46,765 bases of DNA from RGIG2094 sp045660065 (GCA_045660065.1 JAZRDC010000128.1:1-46765); one strand, 5' to 3'. Positions 24,195 to 33,556 are shown, counted from the first letter of the stretch. Made by a program: numbers and translations. Notes: generated from the letters alone by a model not told the origin.

Positions 24195-25199
24195 TCACTC
24201 TTTTTTGCTCATTTCAATACCCATATACTCATAAGCAAGGGCTGTTGCACACCTTCCCCTTGCAGTTCTTGTGATAAATCCCTGCTGAAGAAGATATGGT
24301 TCGCAAACATCTTCAATTGTGTTTGCCTCTTCTCCCACCGATGCGGCAATTGTATCAAGTCCAACAGGACCGCCACCGAAATTCTTTATAATTGTTGACA
24401 AAACCATTCTGTCAATATTATCAAGTCCTAACTTATCAACTTCCATCATATTAAGTGCTTTGTCCGCAATTTCTCTTGTGATAATGCCTTCGCCCTTAAT
24501 CTGCGCATAATCTCTTACTCGCTTTAAAAGTCTGTTCGCAATACGTGGAGTCCCACGCGAGCGCATTGCAATTTCTTCTGCGCCATCTCTTTCCATTATA
24601 ATATCCAAAATTTTAGCAGAACGGATTACAATGTCCATAAGTTCTTCTTTTGTATACATTTCAAGTCTGCTTATAAACCCAAATCTGTCGCGAAGCGGTG
24701 ATGAAAGCATACCCGCCCTTGTAGTTGCACCAATCAATGTAAATTTAGGAAGTGCAACTCGCACGGTCTTGGCAGAAACGCCTTTACCATATACAATATC
24801 AATAACAAAATCTTCCATTGCAGGATATAGTATTTCCTCAACACTGCGATTTAATCTGTGAATTTCGTCGATAAACAAAATATCATTAGTAGAAAGATTT
24901 GAAATTATCGCCGCTAAATCACCCGGGCGTTCAATGGCAGGACCTGATGTTATTCTGATGTTTACTCCCATTTCGTTTGAAATGATACTTGCAAGAGTAG
25001 TTTTTCCAAGTCCCGGAGGGCCGTATAAAAGAATATGGTCCAAAGACTCATTTCTCATTTTTGCCGCTTCTATGAAAATTTCCAAATTTTCTTTGGCTTT
25101 TGACTGCCCCACATATTCAGAAAGGGTTCTTGGTCTTAAAGACACCTCAATATCTTCATCATCTGTTGTATATGTAGATGTTATGATTCTGTCTTCCAT
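24195..25199 (-). CDS. ruvB: Holliday junction branch-migration ATPase RuvB
   Basis: RuvB is the AAA+ motor that, with RuvA, moves Holliday junctions in recombination and repair. The 334-aa protein has LRPRTLSEYVGQ at the N terminus, Walker A GPPGLGKTT (60-68), Walker B DEIH (111-114), the GATTRAGMLSSPLRDRFG sensor and arginine-finger region, and the C-terminal winged helix ending RTARGRCATALAYEYMG. It is the third gene of ruvC-ruvA-ruvB with 4 bp after ruvA. No clear terminator separates it from the groES promoter region. Confidence 0.98.
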   Translation of the reverse strand: MEDRIITSTYTTDDEDIEVSLRPRTLSEYVGQSKAKENLEIFIEAAKMRNESLDHILLYGPPGLGKTTLASIISNEMGVNIRITSGPAIERPGDLAAIISNLSTNDILFIDEIHRLNRSVEEILYPAMEDFVIDIVYGKGVSAKTVRVALPKFTLIGATTRAGMLSSPLRDRFGFISRLEMYTKEELMDIVIRSAKILDIIMERDGAEEIAMRSRGTPRIANRLLKRVRDYAQIKGEGIITREIADKALNMMEVDKLGLDNIDRMVLSTIIKNFGGGPVGLDTIAASVGEEANTIEDVCEPYLLQQGFITRTARGRCATALAYEYMGIEMSKKE

Positions 25200-25203
25200 T
25201 TAA

Positions 25204-25794
25204 TTACCCCCTTCTCATTAAATTTTTAAGCGCCTGACCTATAATTTCTTCAACGCTGCCTGAAATTCCCGCAACTGCTTTTTTTGCTTCAGGTGCAGTA
25301 AAGCCCATTGCAAGAAGTGCTTCAACCGCCTCATTTGCTTCATTGGCAGGTGCTGAAGGCGAAACCAAATCTAAATCAATGTCCGCACTTTCTTTTTTCA
25401 TTTTATCCTTAAGTTCCAAAATAATTCTTGCCGCAAGTTTTGCCCCTACTCCTTGCGCCGCAGTAATTGCTTTAACGTCATTGGTAACCACTGCCGCAAT
25501 AAACTGATCAGGCTCCATAGCAGACATTATTGCAAGACCAACTTTAGGACCTACCCCCGAAACAGAAATAACCTGTTCGTATACAAAAAGTTCTTCAGCA
25601 GATGAAAATCCGTAAAGTTCCATTGCATCTTCTCTTACGGCAAAATGGGTAAAAAGTTTCACTTCTTTGCCCACATCAGGCAATCTGCTTTTGGTTTTTG
25701 GGGAAACATGAATTCTGTATCCCACACCGCCTGCTTCGACAATTGCCTCTGCATTAGTTGTAAACTCCAATGTTCCTTTTATATATGCGTACAT
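25204..25794 (-). CDS. ruvA: Holliday junction-binding protein RuvA
   Basis: RuvA binds the four-way junction and loads RuvB. The 196-aa protein has an N-terminal OB domain (MYAYIKGTLEFTTNAEAIVEAGGVGYRIHVS), two helix-hairpin-helix motifs (VISVSGVGPKVGLAIMS and ITAAQGVGAKLAARIILELKDK) and the RuvB-binding C-terminal domain (EAVEALLAMGFTAPEAKKAV). It lies 15 bp after ruvC. Confidence 0.98.
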   Translation of the reverse strand: MYAYIKGTLEFTTNAEAIVEAGGVGYRIHVSPKTKSRLPDVGKEVKLFTHFAVREDAMELYGFSSAEELFVYEQVISVSGVGPKVGLAIMSAMEPDQFIAAVVTNDVKAITAAQGVGAKLAARIILELKDKMKKESADIDLDLVSPSAPANEANEAVEALLAMGFTAPEAKKAVAGISGSVEEIIGQALKNLMRRG

Positions 25795-25809
25795 ATCTTA
25801 TCTCCTTTA

Positions 25810-26301
25810 TTAAAGACCTAAAACTCCGCCCAAAGACGATGAATTTGCGTGGCAGATTGCAACTGCTAAAGCATCTGCGGTATCATCAGGCTTTGGAACT
25901 TCTTTTAATCCTAAAAACATCTTAACCATCTGCTGAACCTGATTTTTATCCGCTCTTCCGTATCCTACAACTGCCTGCTTTATCTGAAGCGGTGTGTATT
26001 CGTTTATTTTAAGTCCATTGTTTGCAGCAGCCAAAACTATAACTCCCCTTGCGTGGCCTACTGCTATTGCGGTTTTAACATTTGTATTGAAAAAAAGTTC
26101 TTCTATTGCTAAAACATCGGGCTTAAACATATCAATAAGTCTGATAATCCCGTCATAAACCTCTTTTAAGCGAAGTGACATATCCATTCCCGCAGGAGTT
26201 GTAATTTTGCCGTAATCAACAGTTTTGTATTTACCTTTTTCATAGTCTATAACCCCATAACCGACTATTGCAAAACCGGGGTCAATACCAAGTATTCTCA
26301 A
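25810..26301 (-). CDS. ruvC: Holliday junction endonuclease RuvC
   Basis: RuvC cuts Holliday junctions symmetrically with two metal ions. The 163-aa protein begins MRILGIDPGFAIVGYG (Asp7), contains LAIEELFFNTNVKTA (acidic residues) and ends with KPDDTADALAVAICHA, completing the RNase H-like acidic set. I chose the TTG at 26301: AGAGGTG lies 6 nt upstream and the protein then starts at the usual place. The in-frame ATG at 26325 would add eight residues that include the ribosome binding site. It is the first gene of the ruvCAB operon, divergent from the GH3 array. Confidence 0.96.
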   Translation of the reverse strand: MRILGIDPGFAIVGYGVIDYEKGKYKTVDYGKITTPAGMDMSLRLKEVYDGIIRLIDMFKPDVLAIEELFFNTNVKTAIAVGHARGVIVLAAANNGLKINEYTPLQIKQAVVGYGRADKNQVQQMVKMFLGLKEVPKPDDTADALAVAICHANSSSLGGVLGL

Positions 26302-26338
26302 AAAAACACCTCTGCTAACAAACAAATTCTTATCTTAT

Positions 26339-26368
26339 ATTATAACTGTTTTTTATATATATTGTCAA
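26339..26368 (-). promoter_or_regulatory. Promoter of ruvC-ruvA-ruvB
   Basis: On the minus strand, TTGACA (26368-26363) is followed after 18 bp by TATAAT (26344-26339). Confidence 0.8.
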
Positions 26369-26439
26369 ACCTTTTTTATAAAGTTAAAATACAAAAAATA
26401 AAAAGTGGATTTAATACATAAAAAAAGGGATTTTTTCTA

Positions 26440-26467
26440 TTGACTTTTATTTTTATTGTGCTATAAT
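26440..26467 (+). promoter_or_regulatory. Promoter of GH3 array genes 1-2
   Basis: TTGACT (26440-26445) and TATAAT (26462-26467) are 16 bp apart. The -35 context CTATTGACTTTT recurs before other array genes. Confidence 0.8.
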
Positions 26468-26492
26468 TCTAAAAAAAGCGGAGGTGCTTTAT

Positions 26493-28115
26493 ATGAAAGA
26501 GTTAAAGGAACTTAAGTTGGAAGAAATGTCCATAAAACAAAAACTTGGCTTTGTAATGACAGCCGAAATATGTGATGTTTGGCCAAGAGAAGACTTACCA
26601 AAGTATACCGAATTCGTATACAATCTTATCAGGGAACGCGCCTTGGGTTCAGTTTGGGTAAATATGGGTTATTGCGAAAAATACAAGGAAATTTTAAAAG
26701 AAATCAATGAAATTGCAGACTATCCTATTTTAATAATCACCGATGCTGAAAATGGCCTGGCTCCATATACAGTTGGCGCTCATAACTCAATCGGTATGGC
26801 AGATTCAGAGGAACTTGCTTACACTTTTGGTAAACTTACTGCAACAACTGCAAGGGAATTAGGCTACAACACAGTTTGCGACCCTGTTGTTGATATGGTA
26901 AATGAGCGTGGACTTTGTGGTTCAAACCAACGCTCACTTGGCAGCGACAAAGAAAAGGTTTCTGCTCTTGCAAAAGCAGTTGTCCGCGGTATGCACGACT
27001 CGGGCGTACTCTCTATTGCAAAGCACTACCCGAGTGCAGATCAGCATCCTTTCAACGGTGCTTTGATTGACTCACATATGGCAGAAACATATTCTATCCA
27101 GACAAAAGAAGAACTTATGGAATATAATTTATATCCATATATGGAACTTATGAAAGAAGGGCTTTTAGACGGTATTATGACAGGTCATAAACGCCTTGTA
27201 AATATTGACCCTGACTATCCTGCATCCCTTTCAAAAAAGGTTATGGATATTATAAGAGAAGAAGGATTTGAAGGTATTGCAATTACAGACGCTCTTAATA
27301 TGATGGGCGTTGTTGCAAAATTCGGAACTGAATTTCCGATTCCTCGTTGTATTGCAGCAGGAAACGACCTTGCACTCCCATGGACCACAAGAAATGATAA
27401 AGCACTCGATGCAATGATCAAAGGCTTTGAAGATGGTGTGTTTGACGAAGCAACTCTTGACAAGGCAGTTTCAAGAGTTTTAGCCGCACAGCACAAAGTA
27501 TATGAAATGCAAAAGGCTACATCACCTGTTATCACCGAAAAAGATATTGAAAATTACAACCAGTTTGCCCCACGTTCAGTTTTTGCAAAAACTGACGAAG
27601 GTGTACCGCAGAATCTTGATAAAGACGGCAAATACTGCTTCTTTGTACTGACAGATATTACAGCAGAGTTCAATGACGACGGAACAGTGGACGTTGATAC
27701 ATTCAAGGGCAGATGGTACAATCCGGGTGAAATTATTGAAAGACTGAAAAAAGAATTCCCTAACTCTGTTGCCTATGCTTTAAGTGAGTATCCTTTAGCA
27801 TGGAAGATTTCAAGAGGCCTTTCAGATGCTATGGGCTATGAAACTGTATTTATTACATATAACAACCCTCAGGCTTATATTGGAAAAGAATGCTTGTCAT
27901 CACGTATTATTTCAATGATGCAGGCAATGCAGGTTTCAGACAGGATTTCTACAATCGTTCATTTCGGAAATCCTTATGTTTTGGAAGATGTTCCTCACGT
28001 TCCAAGAATTATTGTGGGCGGTGGATTCAAAAAAAGTGTAGATGCCACATTTGATGTTTTAACAGGCAAAGCAAAAGCCGAAGGAAAACTTACTTATGAT
28101 GTGAAGTTTAATTAG
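26493..28115 (+). CDS. GH3-family glycosidase, NagZ-type, array gene 1
   Basis: This is a predicted cytoplasmic beta-glycosidase, probably acting on N-acetylhexosaminides; the substrate is not known. The 540-aa protein has an N-terminal GH3 barrel (~1-345) and a second alpha/beta domain (~360-540). It carries TDAENG (83-88), AKHYP (176-180), Asp193-Ser-His195 (acid/base pair) and AITDALNMMG with nucleophile Asp266. The loop from KH to the acid/base Asp is 15 residues. I chose the ATG at 26493, which GGAGGTG precedes; the GTG at 26484 lies inside that site. There is no signal peptide. It shares a transcript with array gene 2, 18 bp downstream. Confidence 0.92.
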   Translation: MKELKELKLEEMSIKQKLGFVMTAEICDVWPREDLPKYTEFVYNLIRERALGSVWVNMGYCEKYKEILKEINEIADYPILIITDAENGLAPYTVGAHNSIGMADSEELAYTFGKLTATTARELGYNTVCDPVVDMVNERGLCGSNQRSLGSDKEKVSALAKAVVRGMHDSGVLSIAKHYPSADQHPFNGALIDSHMAETYSIQTKEELMEYNLYPYMELMKEGLLDGIMTGHKRLVNIDPDYPASLSKKVMDIIREEGFEGIAITDALNMMGVVAKFGTEFPIPRCIAAGNDLALPWTTRNDKALDAMIKGFEDGVFDEATLDKAVSRVLAAQHKVYEMQKATSPVITEKDIENYNQFAPRSVFAKTDEGVPQNLDKDGKYCFFVLTDITAEFNDDGTVDVDTFKGRWYNPGEIIERLKKEFPNSVAYALSEYPLAWKISRGLSDAMGYETVFITYNNPQAYIGKECLSSRIISMMQAMQVSDRISTIVHFGNPYVLEDVPHVPRIIVGGGFKKSVDATFDVLTGKAKAEGKLTYDVKFN

Positions 28116-28133
28116 TAAAAGGAGTTGTTTACC

Positions 28134-29741
28134 ATGAAAGAAATCAAAGAATTAAAGTTTGAAGAATTAACCATTGAACAGAAAATAGGTATGGTTACAT
28201 GCGCACTTATTTCAGGCTGGAACAGAACTCCTGAATCAGATCAGTTTGCATTAGACCTTATTAAAAACCACGCACTCGGTTGCCTTTGGGTTAATCCTTC
28301 AAAGGAAAATTTCGAATTTATAAAAAAAGTTAAAGAAATTGCAGATTATCCGCTTCTTATTGTTACAGATGCAGAAAGCGGTTTCGGTGAATATCAAATT
28401 GGAAGACATAACGCTCTGGGTATGACAGACTCAATTGAACTTGCTTATGAATTCGGTAAAGTTACTGCAATCGGAGCAAGACAAAAAGGTTACAACGTAG
28501 TTTGCGATCCTGTTGTTGATATTGCACCGGGAAAAAGCATCTGCGGTGGTAACATCCGTTCACTTGGCAGTGATAAGAAAAAAATTGCGACTTTAGCAAA
28601 AGCAATAGCAAGAGGTATGCACGATGGCGGCGTTTTAACCGTTGCAAAACATTATCCAAGTGCTACGAAGTCCAATTATGGTGGCAGATTAATTGATTCA
28701 CATATGGCAGAAACTGCATCACCGCTTACAAAAGAAGAACTTATAGACCAATGCCTCTACCCATACATTGAACTTATGAAAGAAGGCTTGATGGATGGTA
28801 TTATGACAGGTCATTGCAGACTTCCAAACATTGACCCTGACTACCCTGCATCACTTTCTAAAAAGGTTATCGGAATAATAAGAGAACTTGGCTTTGATGG
28901 ATTTGCAATTACAGATGCTCTTTCAATGATGGGTATTGTTGCCAAATTCGGCGACACCGATTCAAAAGGTCTTTCTGTTGAAAACGGAAATGATCTGGCA
29001 CTGGTTTGGACATCAGATGTTAAAAAAGGATACGATGCAGTTTACGACTGCTACAAAAAAGGTATCCTTTCTGATGAAAGACTTGATGAAGCTACAAAAA
29101 TCATTTTAGCCGCCCAGCATAAAGTGTTTGAATTAGAGCCTAAGTTTACAGAAATAACAACTGAAGATGCAGCAGCAATCGAAAAAATATCCACAGACTC
29201 TGTCTATGCCAAAACTGATGACAATGTTCCTGTTTCAATTTCAAAAGACGGTAACCATTTATTTATTGTACTTACCGATAACGACACCGACATTTCTGAT
29301 GATGGCAAAGTAGATGTTGATACTTTTTCCGGCGGATGGTATTACCCCGGAAAGATTATGGAAAAAATCGAAACTCTTTTCCCAAATTCTGAAACTCTTG
29401 CAATAAGGGAATTCCCCTCAGGCTGGAACATTTGCTGTGCTTTGGAAAAAGCAGTTAAATTTGATGATGTTGTATTTGTTTCTTTTAAAGACAGCGCTGC
29501 TTACCTTGGCAGAGAAGAATTTACTCCTCGTATTATTTCTATGATTGAAGCAATGCAGGTTTCAAACCAGGTTTCAACCGTTGTTCACTTCGGCAACCCT
29601 TATACTTTGGAAGCCTTACCTCACATTCCGAGAATTATAATCGGCGGTGCCGCATTAAAAAACACATTGGCAGCATTTGATGTATTAGCAGGCGATTATC
29701 CTGCAAAAGGCGTGCTTACATATGATGTAAATTTTGAATAA
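28134..29741 (+). CDS. GH3-family glycosidase, NagZ-type, array gene 2
   Basis: This 535-aa paralog has KHYP at 172-175, Asp188-Ser-His190 and ITDALSMMG with Asp261; the KH-to-Asp loop is 15 residues. The C-terminal domain ends KGVLTYDVNFE. The start is the ATG at 28134, 9 nt after AAAGGAG; a TTG at 28125 is in frame but overlaps that spacing. It is the only array gene without its own promoter, reading from the promoter of gene 1. It resembles array gene 4 most (shared segments TIEQKIGMVTC/TVEQKIGMVTC and VDTFSGGWY). There is no signal peptide. Confidence 0.92.
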   Translation: MKEIKELKFEELTIEQKIGMVTCALISGWNRTPESDQFALDLIKNHALGCLWVNPSKENFEFIKKVKEIADYPLLIVTDAESGFGEYQIGRHNALGMTDSIELAYEFGKVTAIGARQKGYNVVCDPVVDIAPGKSICGGNIRSLGSDKKKIATLAKAIARGMHDGGVLTVAKHYPSATKSNYGGRLIDSHMAETASPLTKEELIDQCLYPYIELMKEGLMDGIMTGHCRLPNIDPDYPASLSKKVIGIIRELGFDGFAITDALSMMGIVAKFGDTDSKGLSVENGNDLALVWTSDVKKGYDAVYDCYKKGILSDERLDEATKIILAAQHKVFELEPKFTEITTEDAAAIEKISTDSVYAKTDDNVPVSISKDGNHLFIVLTDNDTDISDDGKVDVDTFSGGWYYPGKIMEKIETLFPNSETLAIREFPSGWNICCALEKAVKFDDVVFVSFKDSAAYLGREEFTPRIISMIEAMQVSNQVSTVVHFGNPYTLEALPHIPRIIIGGAALKNTLAAFDVLAGDYPAKGVLTYDVNFE

Positions 29742-29894
29742 TAAAAATGGGAGATGTAAAAAAAGCCCAGACCACAAAAATGGCTTGAAATCAATTTAAA
29801 AGGACACATAAAACTTTAAAATTTTATACAGTATGTAGAAAAACCTGATAACAGCAGGATTTTCTTTTTAATAAAAGCCATTTTTGTTACGAAA

Positions 29895-29933
29895 AAACTT
29901 CGCCTCTCGGCGTACCTTTGTACGCCTTCGGGT
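29895..29933. repeat. Palindromic repeat family A, copy 2
   Basis: The inner hairpin GGCGTAC-CTTT-GTACGCC (29909-29926) is flanked by the same CTTCxCC and TTCGGGT sequences as copy 1 (7182-7220). The T-A pair of copy 1 is a C-G pair here, so pairing is kept. Five of 39 positions differ. Confidence 0.75.
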
Positions 29934-30001
29934 ACCCAAAAGCGAGCATAGCTCTGCTTTTGCTCAGTTTTTCCGTTCTGAACATTTTTTCCTATCTCCC
30001 G

Positions 30002-30038
30002 AAAAAGGAGATGTAAATTAATTTACATCTCTTTTTTC
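30002..30038. terminator. Bidirectional terminator / repeat family B, copy 1
   Basis: GAGATGTAAATT (30008-30019) pairs perfectly with AATTTACATCTC (30020-30031), flanked by an A run and a T run. It ends the transcript of array genes 1-2 after the structured region. It matches 36981-37012 at 28 of 32 positions. Confidence 0.85.
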
Positions 30039-30075
30039 TTTTTTTCCGCTGTTTTTGTCTATTTTTCCAAAACCA

Positions 30076-30104
30076 TTGACTTTAAATATTCAAAATGCTA
30101 CAAT
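30076..30104 (+). promoter_or_regulatory. Promoter of GH3 array gene 3
   Basis: TTGACT (30076-30081) and TACAAT (30099-30104) are 17 bp apart, with TGC before the -10 (extended -10). Confidence 0.75.
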
Positions 30105-30135
30105 CAAAATAGTCCTAATTAAGTGAGGTTATACT

Positions 30136-31758
30136 ATGAAAAAAATCAAAGAATTAAAGTTTGAAGAATTATCTTTAGAACAAAAATTAGGTTTTGTTGC
30201 CCCCGGTGTTATTATAAGAGATGACGATTGGGACCGCTTTGAAGAACATATGGATTTTATCGTAAAATTAATAAAAAATCACGCATTAGGTGCGGTTTGG
30301 GTTTCTCCGAGGCTAAAAAACTTAAAAGATGTAATGAAAAGAATCCACGATGCGGCAGACTATCCTATTTTAGTGTTTACAGATGCTGAATCCGGTCTGG
30401 CAGAGTACCAGATCGGCAGACATAATGCTATCGGTACCGCAGGAAGTGAAGAACTCGCATATATCTTCGGAAAAGTTACTGCTGTTACTGCACGAAAAAT
30501 GGGATACAACATTGTTTGTGACCCGGTTTTGGATTTGTGCAGTGGCTGGGCGGCTTGTGGGGGTAATAGTCGTTCAATGGGTTCTGACAAAGAAAAAGTG
30601 GCACGTCTTGGTGGTGCAATCTGCCGTGGTATGCACGATGGTGGAGTTTTGTCTGTTGCAAAGCACTTTCCCGGAGGAAAAAGAAGAACCAAAGGTAATA
30701 ACTCCATCGCAATAGACGGTCACATGGCACCCTCTAACATCACCGCCACAAAAGAAGATCTTCTTGAGTACTCAGTTTACCCATATACCCAGCTTATTAA
30801 GCAAGGTCTTATTGATGGTGTTATGGTTGGTCACGGACAATATCCTAACATTGACTCTGAATACCCTGCTTCACTTTCAATAAAAATCAATAACATTCTG
30901 AGAGAACAGGGCTTTGATGACGGTTTCACAATCACAGATGCTCTTGATATGATGAGCGTCCGTTCAAAATATGGCGATATTTATTCAAAAGGCCTTTCAA
31001 TCGCAGGTGGAAACGAATTCTGTCTTCCATGGCTTGAAACCGCCGGAGAAGTAAGCGATATAATCCATCAGTGCTACAACGAAGGCATTTTCACAGAAGA
31101 ACGTTTAAATGAAGCTGTACGAAGAATTTTAAATGCACAACATAAAGTAAATATGCTTTCAAAGGATGCTGAAATTACAGACCTTGACAAAGAAAACTTT
31201 GCAAAAATTGACCGTACAATCTTTGCAAAGACTGACGAAGGTACTCCTGTTGGACTTGACAAAAATGGTAAATACTTCTTTACAGTTATTGTAAAAAACG
31301 AAACTGAAATAAACGATTTCGGCAAGGTTACCGTTGATACATTTACAAATCAGTGGTACAGACCTGACATCATTATGGAAAAGCTTGAAAAGGATTTCCC
31401 AAATTCTACTGTACGCGCCATTCCGCAGTTTCCCACCGCTTACCAGAATATGAGTGTTTTAAGTGATTCTTTAGGCTATGACGATGTTGTATTTATCAAC
31501 TTTGCAGAAGCTCCTGCATACACAGGAAGCGACCACATCACTCACAGGATGGTTGCACTTATCAATGCATTGCAGATAACAGACAGATGCCACACTATCG
31601 TACACTTCGGAAACCCCTATGTTTTAAGCGAACTTTTACATTTAAAACGCATTATCATCGGTGGAATATCAACAAACTCAATTATCGCAGGACTTGAAGT
31701 GCTTAGCGGAACACTTGAGGCAAAAGGCGTGCTTACATATGATGTAAATTTTAAATAA
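30136..31758 (+). CDS. GH3-family glycosidase, NagZ-type, array gene 3
   Basis: This 540-aa paralog has KHFPGG (176-181), Asp194-Gly-His196 and TITDALDMM with nucleophile Asp268. Its acid/base loop is the longest of the family here (17 residues from KH to Asp) and the most basic (GKRRTKGNN), and it keeps FPG where others have YPS. It also lacks the MMG step after the nucleophile (MMS). The C-terminal domain ends KGVLTYDVNFK. The ATG at 30136 follows TGAGGT. It is monocistronic with its own promoter and terminator. There is no signal peptide. Confidence 0.92.
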   Translation: MKKIKELKFEELSLEQKLGFVAPGVIIRDDDWDRFEEHMDFIVKLIKNHALGAVWVSPRLKNLKDVMKRIHDAADYPILVFTDAESGLAEYQIGRHNAIGTAGSEELAYIFGKVTAVTARKMGYNIVCDPVLDLCSGWAACGGNSRSMGSDKEKVARLGGAICRGMHDGGVLSVAKHFPGGKRRTKGNNSIAIDGHMAPSNITATKEDLLEYSVYPYTQLIKQGLIDGVMVGHGQYPNIDSEYPASLSIKINNILREQGFDDGFTITDALDMMSVRSKYGDIYSKGLSIAGGNEFCLPWLETAGEVSDIIHQCYNEGIFTEERLNEAVRRILNAQHKVNMLSKDAEITDLDKENFAKIDRTIFAKTDEGTPVGLDKNGKYFFTVIVKNETEINDFGKVTVDTFTNQWYRPDIIMEKLEKDFPNSTVRAIPQFPTAYQNMSVLSDSLGYDDVVFINFAEAPAYTGSDHITHRMVALINALQITDRCHTIVHFGNPYVLSELLHLKRIIIGGISTNSIIAGLEVLSGTLEAKGVLTYDVNFK

Positions 31759-31765
31759 TAAAAAG

Positions 31766-31793
31766 CGACTGCAAATTATTGCAGTCGTTTTTT
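31766..31793 (+). terminator. Intrinsic terminator of GH3 array gene 3
   Basis: CGACTGCAA (31766-31774) pairs with TTGCAGTCG (31779-31787) around ATTA and is followed by TTTTTT. Confidence 0.92.
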
Positions 31794-31837
31794 ATTTGTC
31801 ATAAATTCCTGAAAATTTATCTTTTGTTCCATTTCTA

Positions 31838-31865
31838 TTGACTTTTCCCCCTTGTTTGTTATAAT
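31838..31865 (+). promoter_or_regulatory. Promoter of GH3 array gene 4
   Basis: TTGACT (31838-31843) and TATAAT (31860-31865) are 16 bp apart; the -35 context CTATTGACTTTT matches that of array gene 1. Confidence 0.8.
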
Positions 31866-31898
31866 AAAAAACAAACTGGATCAGGAGGCTCTTTACAT

Positions 31899-33500
31899 AT
31901 GAAAGAAATCAAAGAATTAAAGTTTGAAGATTTAACCGTTGAACAAAAAATCGGTATGGTTACCTGTTGTCTTTTTGCATCAAGTGAAAGAACAGAAGAA
32001 GCAGATGAATTCGTTTATGACCTTATAAGAAAACGATCCGTCGGATGCGTGTGGGTTAATCAGGATACTCCCGGTTTTGAAGAAGTAATGAAAAAAATCC
32101 ATGAACTGGCAGACTATCCGTTGCTTGTTATTACAGATTGCGAAAAAGGAATTCATGAATACAAAATCAGCAGACACAATGCAATTGGTATGACAGACTC
32201 TGAAGAACTTGCATACGAGTTTGGTAAGGTTGTAGGTGTTACTGCAAGAAACCGTGGTTACAATATTATTTGCAACCCGGTTGTAGATATGCTCAACTGC
32301 GCAGGTGTATGCGGTGGCAACACCCGTTCACTGGGCAATGACAAATATAAGGTTACTGCTCTTGCAAAGGCTATTGCAAGAGGTATGCACGACGCTGGTG
32401 TTTTATCTGTTGCCAAACATTACCCCGGTACAAGCGGAAATGGTTCTTTAATTGATTCACACATGGCTGAAATTTCATCTGATCTGACTAAAGAAGAACT
32501 CTTGGATTACAACTTATATCCATATATAGAACTTAACAAAGAAGGACTTTTAGATGGTATTATGACAGGACACAAACGCTTTACCAATATTGACCCTGTC
32601 TACCCTGCATCACTGTCAAAAAAGCTTATAGGGATAATAAAAGAACAGGGTTTTAACGGCTTTACAATTACCGATGCTCTCGGCATGATGGGTATTGTTG
32701 CAAAATTTGGTGCAACAGATTCAAAGGGTATGGCAATCGAAAACGGAAACGATCTTGCCCTGCTATTTATGAGAGATAACAAACAAGGCTTTGAACTAAT
32801 GTGTGATAGTTACAAAAAAGGTGTTCTTTCAGAAGAAAGACTTAACGAAGCAACAAAAAAAGTTTTGGAAACTCAGCACAAAGTATTTGAAATGCAGCCA
32901 AAATACACCGAAGTAACTGAAGAAGATGCTATTGCCTTTGAAAAAATAAATACCGATTCTATTTTTGAAAAAGTAGATGAAGGACTTTCAGAGTCAATTT
33001 CAAAAGACGGAAAACACCTCTTTGTTATTCTTACCGACAACGAATCTGAAGTTTCCGCTGAAGGTAAAATTGACGTTGATACATTCTCAGGCGGATGGTA
33101 TCACATAGATAAGATTTCAAAGAAAATCAATGAATTGTTCCCTGAATCAGATACATTTGTGTTAAAGGAATATCCTGTTCCTTGGCACATTGCCTGTGCA
33201 CTTAAAAAAGCAACTGAATTTGATGATGTTGTCTTCATTACATATATGGAAGGCAGAACTTATATAGGCAGGGAAGACTTCACTCCCCGAATTATATCTT
33301 TAATGGAAGCATTGCAGGTTACCGAAAAGATTTCAACAATCATTCACTTTGGAAATCCTTATGCTTTAGAAGCTCTGCCTCATATTCCAAGAATAATTGT
33401 GGGATGCTGCTCAGAAAAATCAACCCTTACTTCTTTAGAAGTTTTAGCAGGCGAATACCCTGCAAAAGGCAAACTTACATACGATGTAAAATTAAACTGA
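31899..33500 (+). CDS. GH3-family glycosidase, NagZ-type, array gene 4
   Basis: This 533-aa paralog has KHYPGT (173-178), Asp186-Ser-His188 and TITDALGMMG with Asp259; the KH-to-Asp loop is 12 residues. The D-x-E segment reads TDCEKG rather than TDAESG. The C-terminal domain ends KGKLTYDVKLN. The ATG at 31899 follows AGGAGG. It is monocistronic by promoter, but no clear terminator follows, so some read-through into gene 5 is possible. There is no signal peptide. Confidence 0.92.
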   Translation: MKEIKELKFEDLTVEQKIGMVTCCLFASSERTEEADEFVYDLIRKRSVGCVWVNQDTPGFEEVMKKIHELADYPLLVITDCEKGIHEYKISRHNAIGMTDSEELAYEFGKVVGVTARNRGYNIICNPVVDMLNCAGVCGGNTRSLGNDKYKVTALAKAIARGMHDAGVLSVAKHYPGTSGNGSLIDSHMAEISSDLTKEELLDYNLYPYIELNKEGLLDGIMTGHKRFTNIDPVYPASLSKKLIGIIKEQGFNGFTITDALGMMGIVAKFGATDSKGMAIENGNDLALLFMRDNKQGFELMCDSYKKGVLSEERLNEATKKVLETQHKVFEMQPKYTEVTEEDAIAFEKINTDSIFEKVDEGLSESISKDGKHLFVILTDNESEVSAEGKIDVDTFSGGWYHIDKISKKINELFPESDTFVLKEYPVPWHIACALKKATEFDDVVFITYMEGRTYIGREDFTPRIISLMEALQVTEKISTIIHFGNPYALEALPHIPRIIVGCCSEKSTLTSLEVLAGEYPAKGKLTYDVKLN

Positions 33501-33517
33501 TTTTTTCGTCAGCACAG

Positions 33518-33556
33518 TTTGTTATTATTTTTCCATTTTGTTGTTATTTTTCCATT
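33518..33556. repeat. Two-copy 19-bp tandem repeat upstream of array gene 5
   Basis: The unit TTTGTTATTATTTTTCCATT at 33518-33537 recurs at 33537-33556 with one mismatch, and the second copy runs into the -35 box. It may be a duplication of the promoter upstream element. Confidence 0.6.

Larger units (their letters stand above)
29742..30135. other. Structured 394-bp intergenic region between array genes 2 and 3
   Basis: No credible coding gene is seen. It holds a 12-bp inverted repeat CAAAAATGGCTT (29775-29786) / AAGCCATTTTTG (29875-29886), a terminator-like hairpin within 29837-29869 (CCTG/CAGG core followed by TTTTT), repeat family A copy 2, the imperfect palindrome AAAAGC...GCTTTT (29937-29960), repeat family B copy 1, and the promoter of array gene 3. 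The 11-bp sequence GGAGATGTAAA occurs at 29750-29760 and again at 30007-30017 and brackets 246 bp. Confidence 0.65.

Noticed and set aside
24156..25203. Several plus-strand frames opposite ruvB
   Set aside because: They are antisense shadows of a complete ruvB.
30360..30730. 115-aa, 110-aa and 81-aa overlapping frames in array gene 3
   Set aside because: They overlap the conserved catalytic region of GH3 gene 3 in other frames and have no independent signals.
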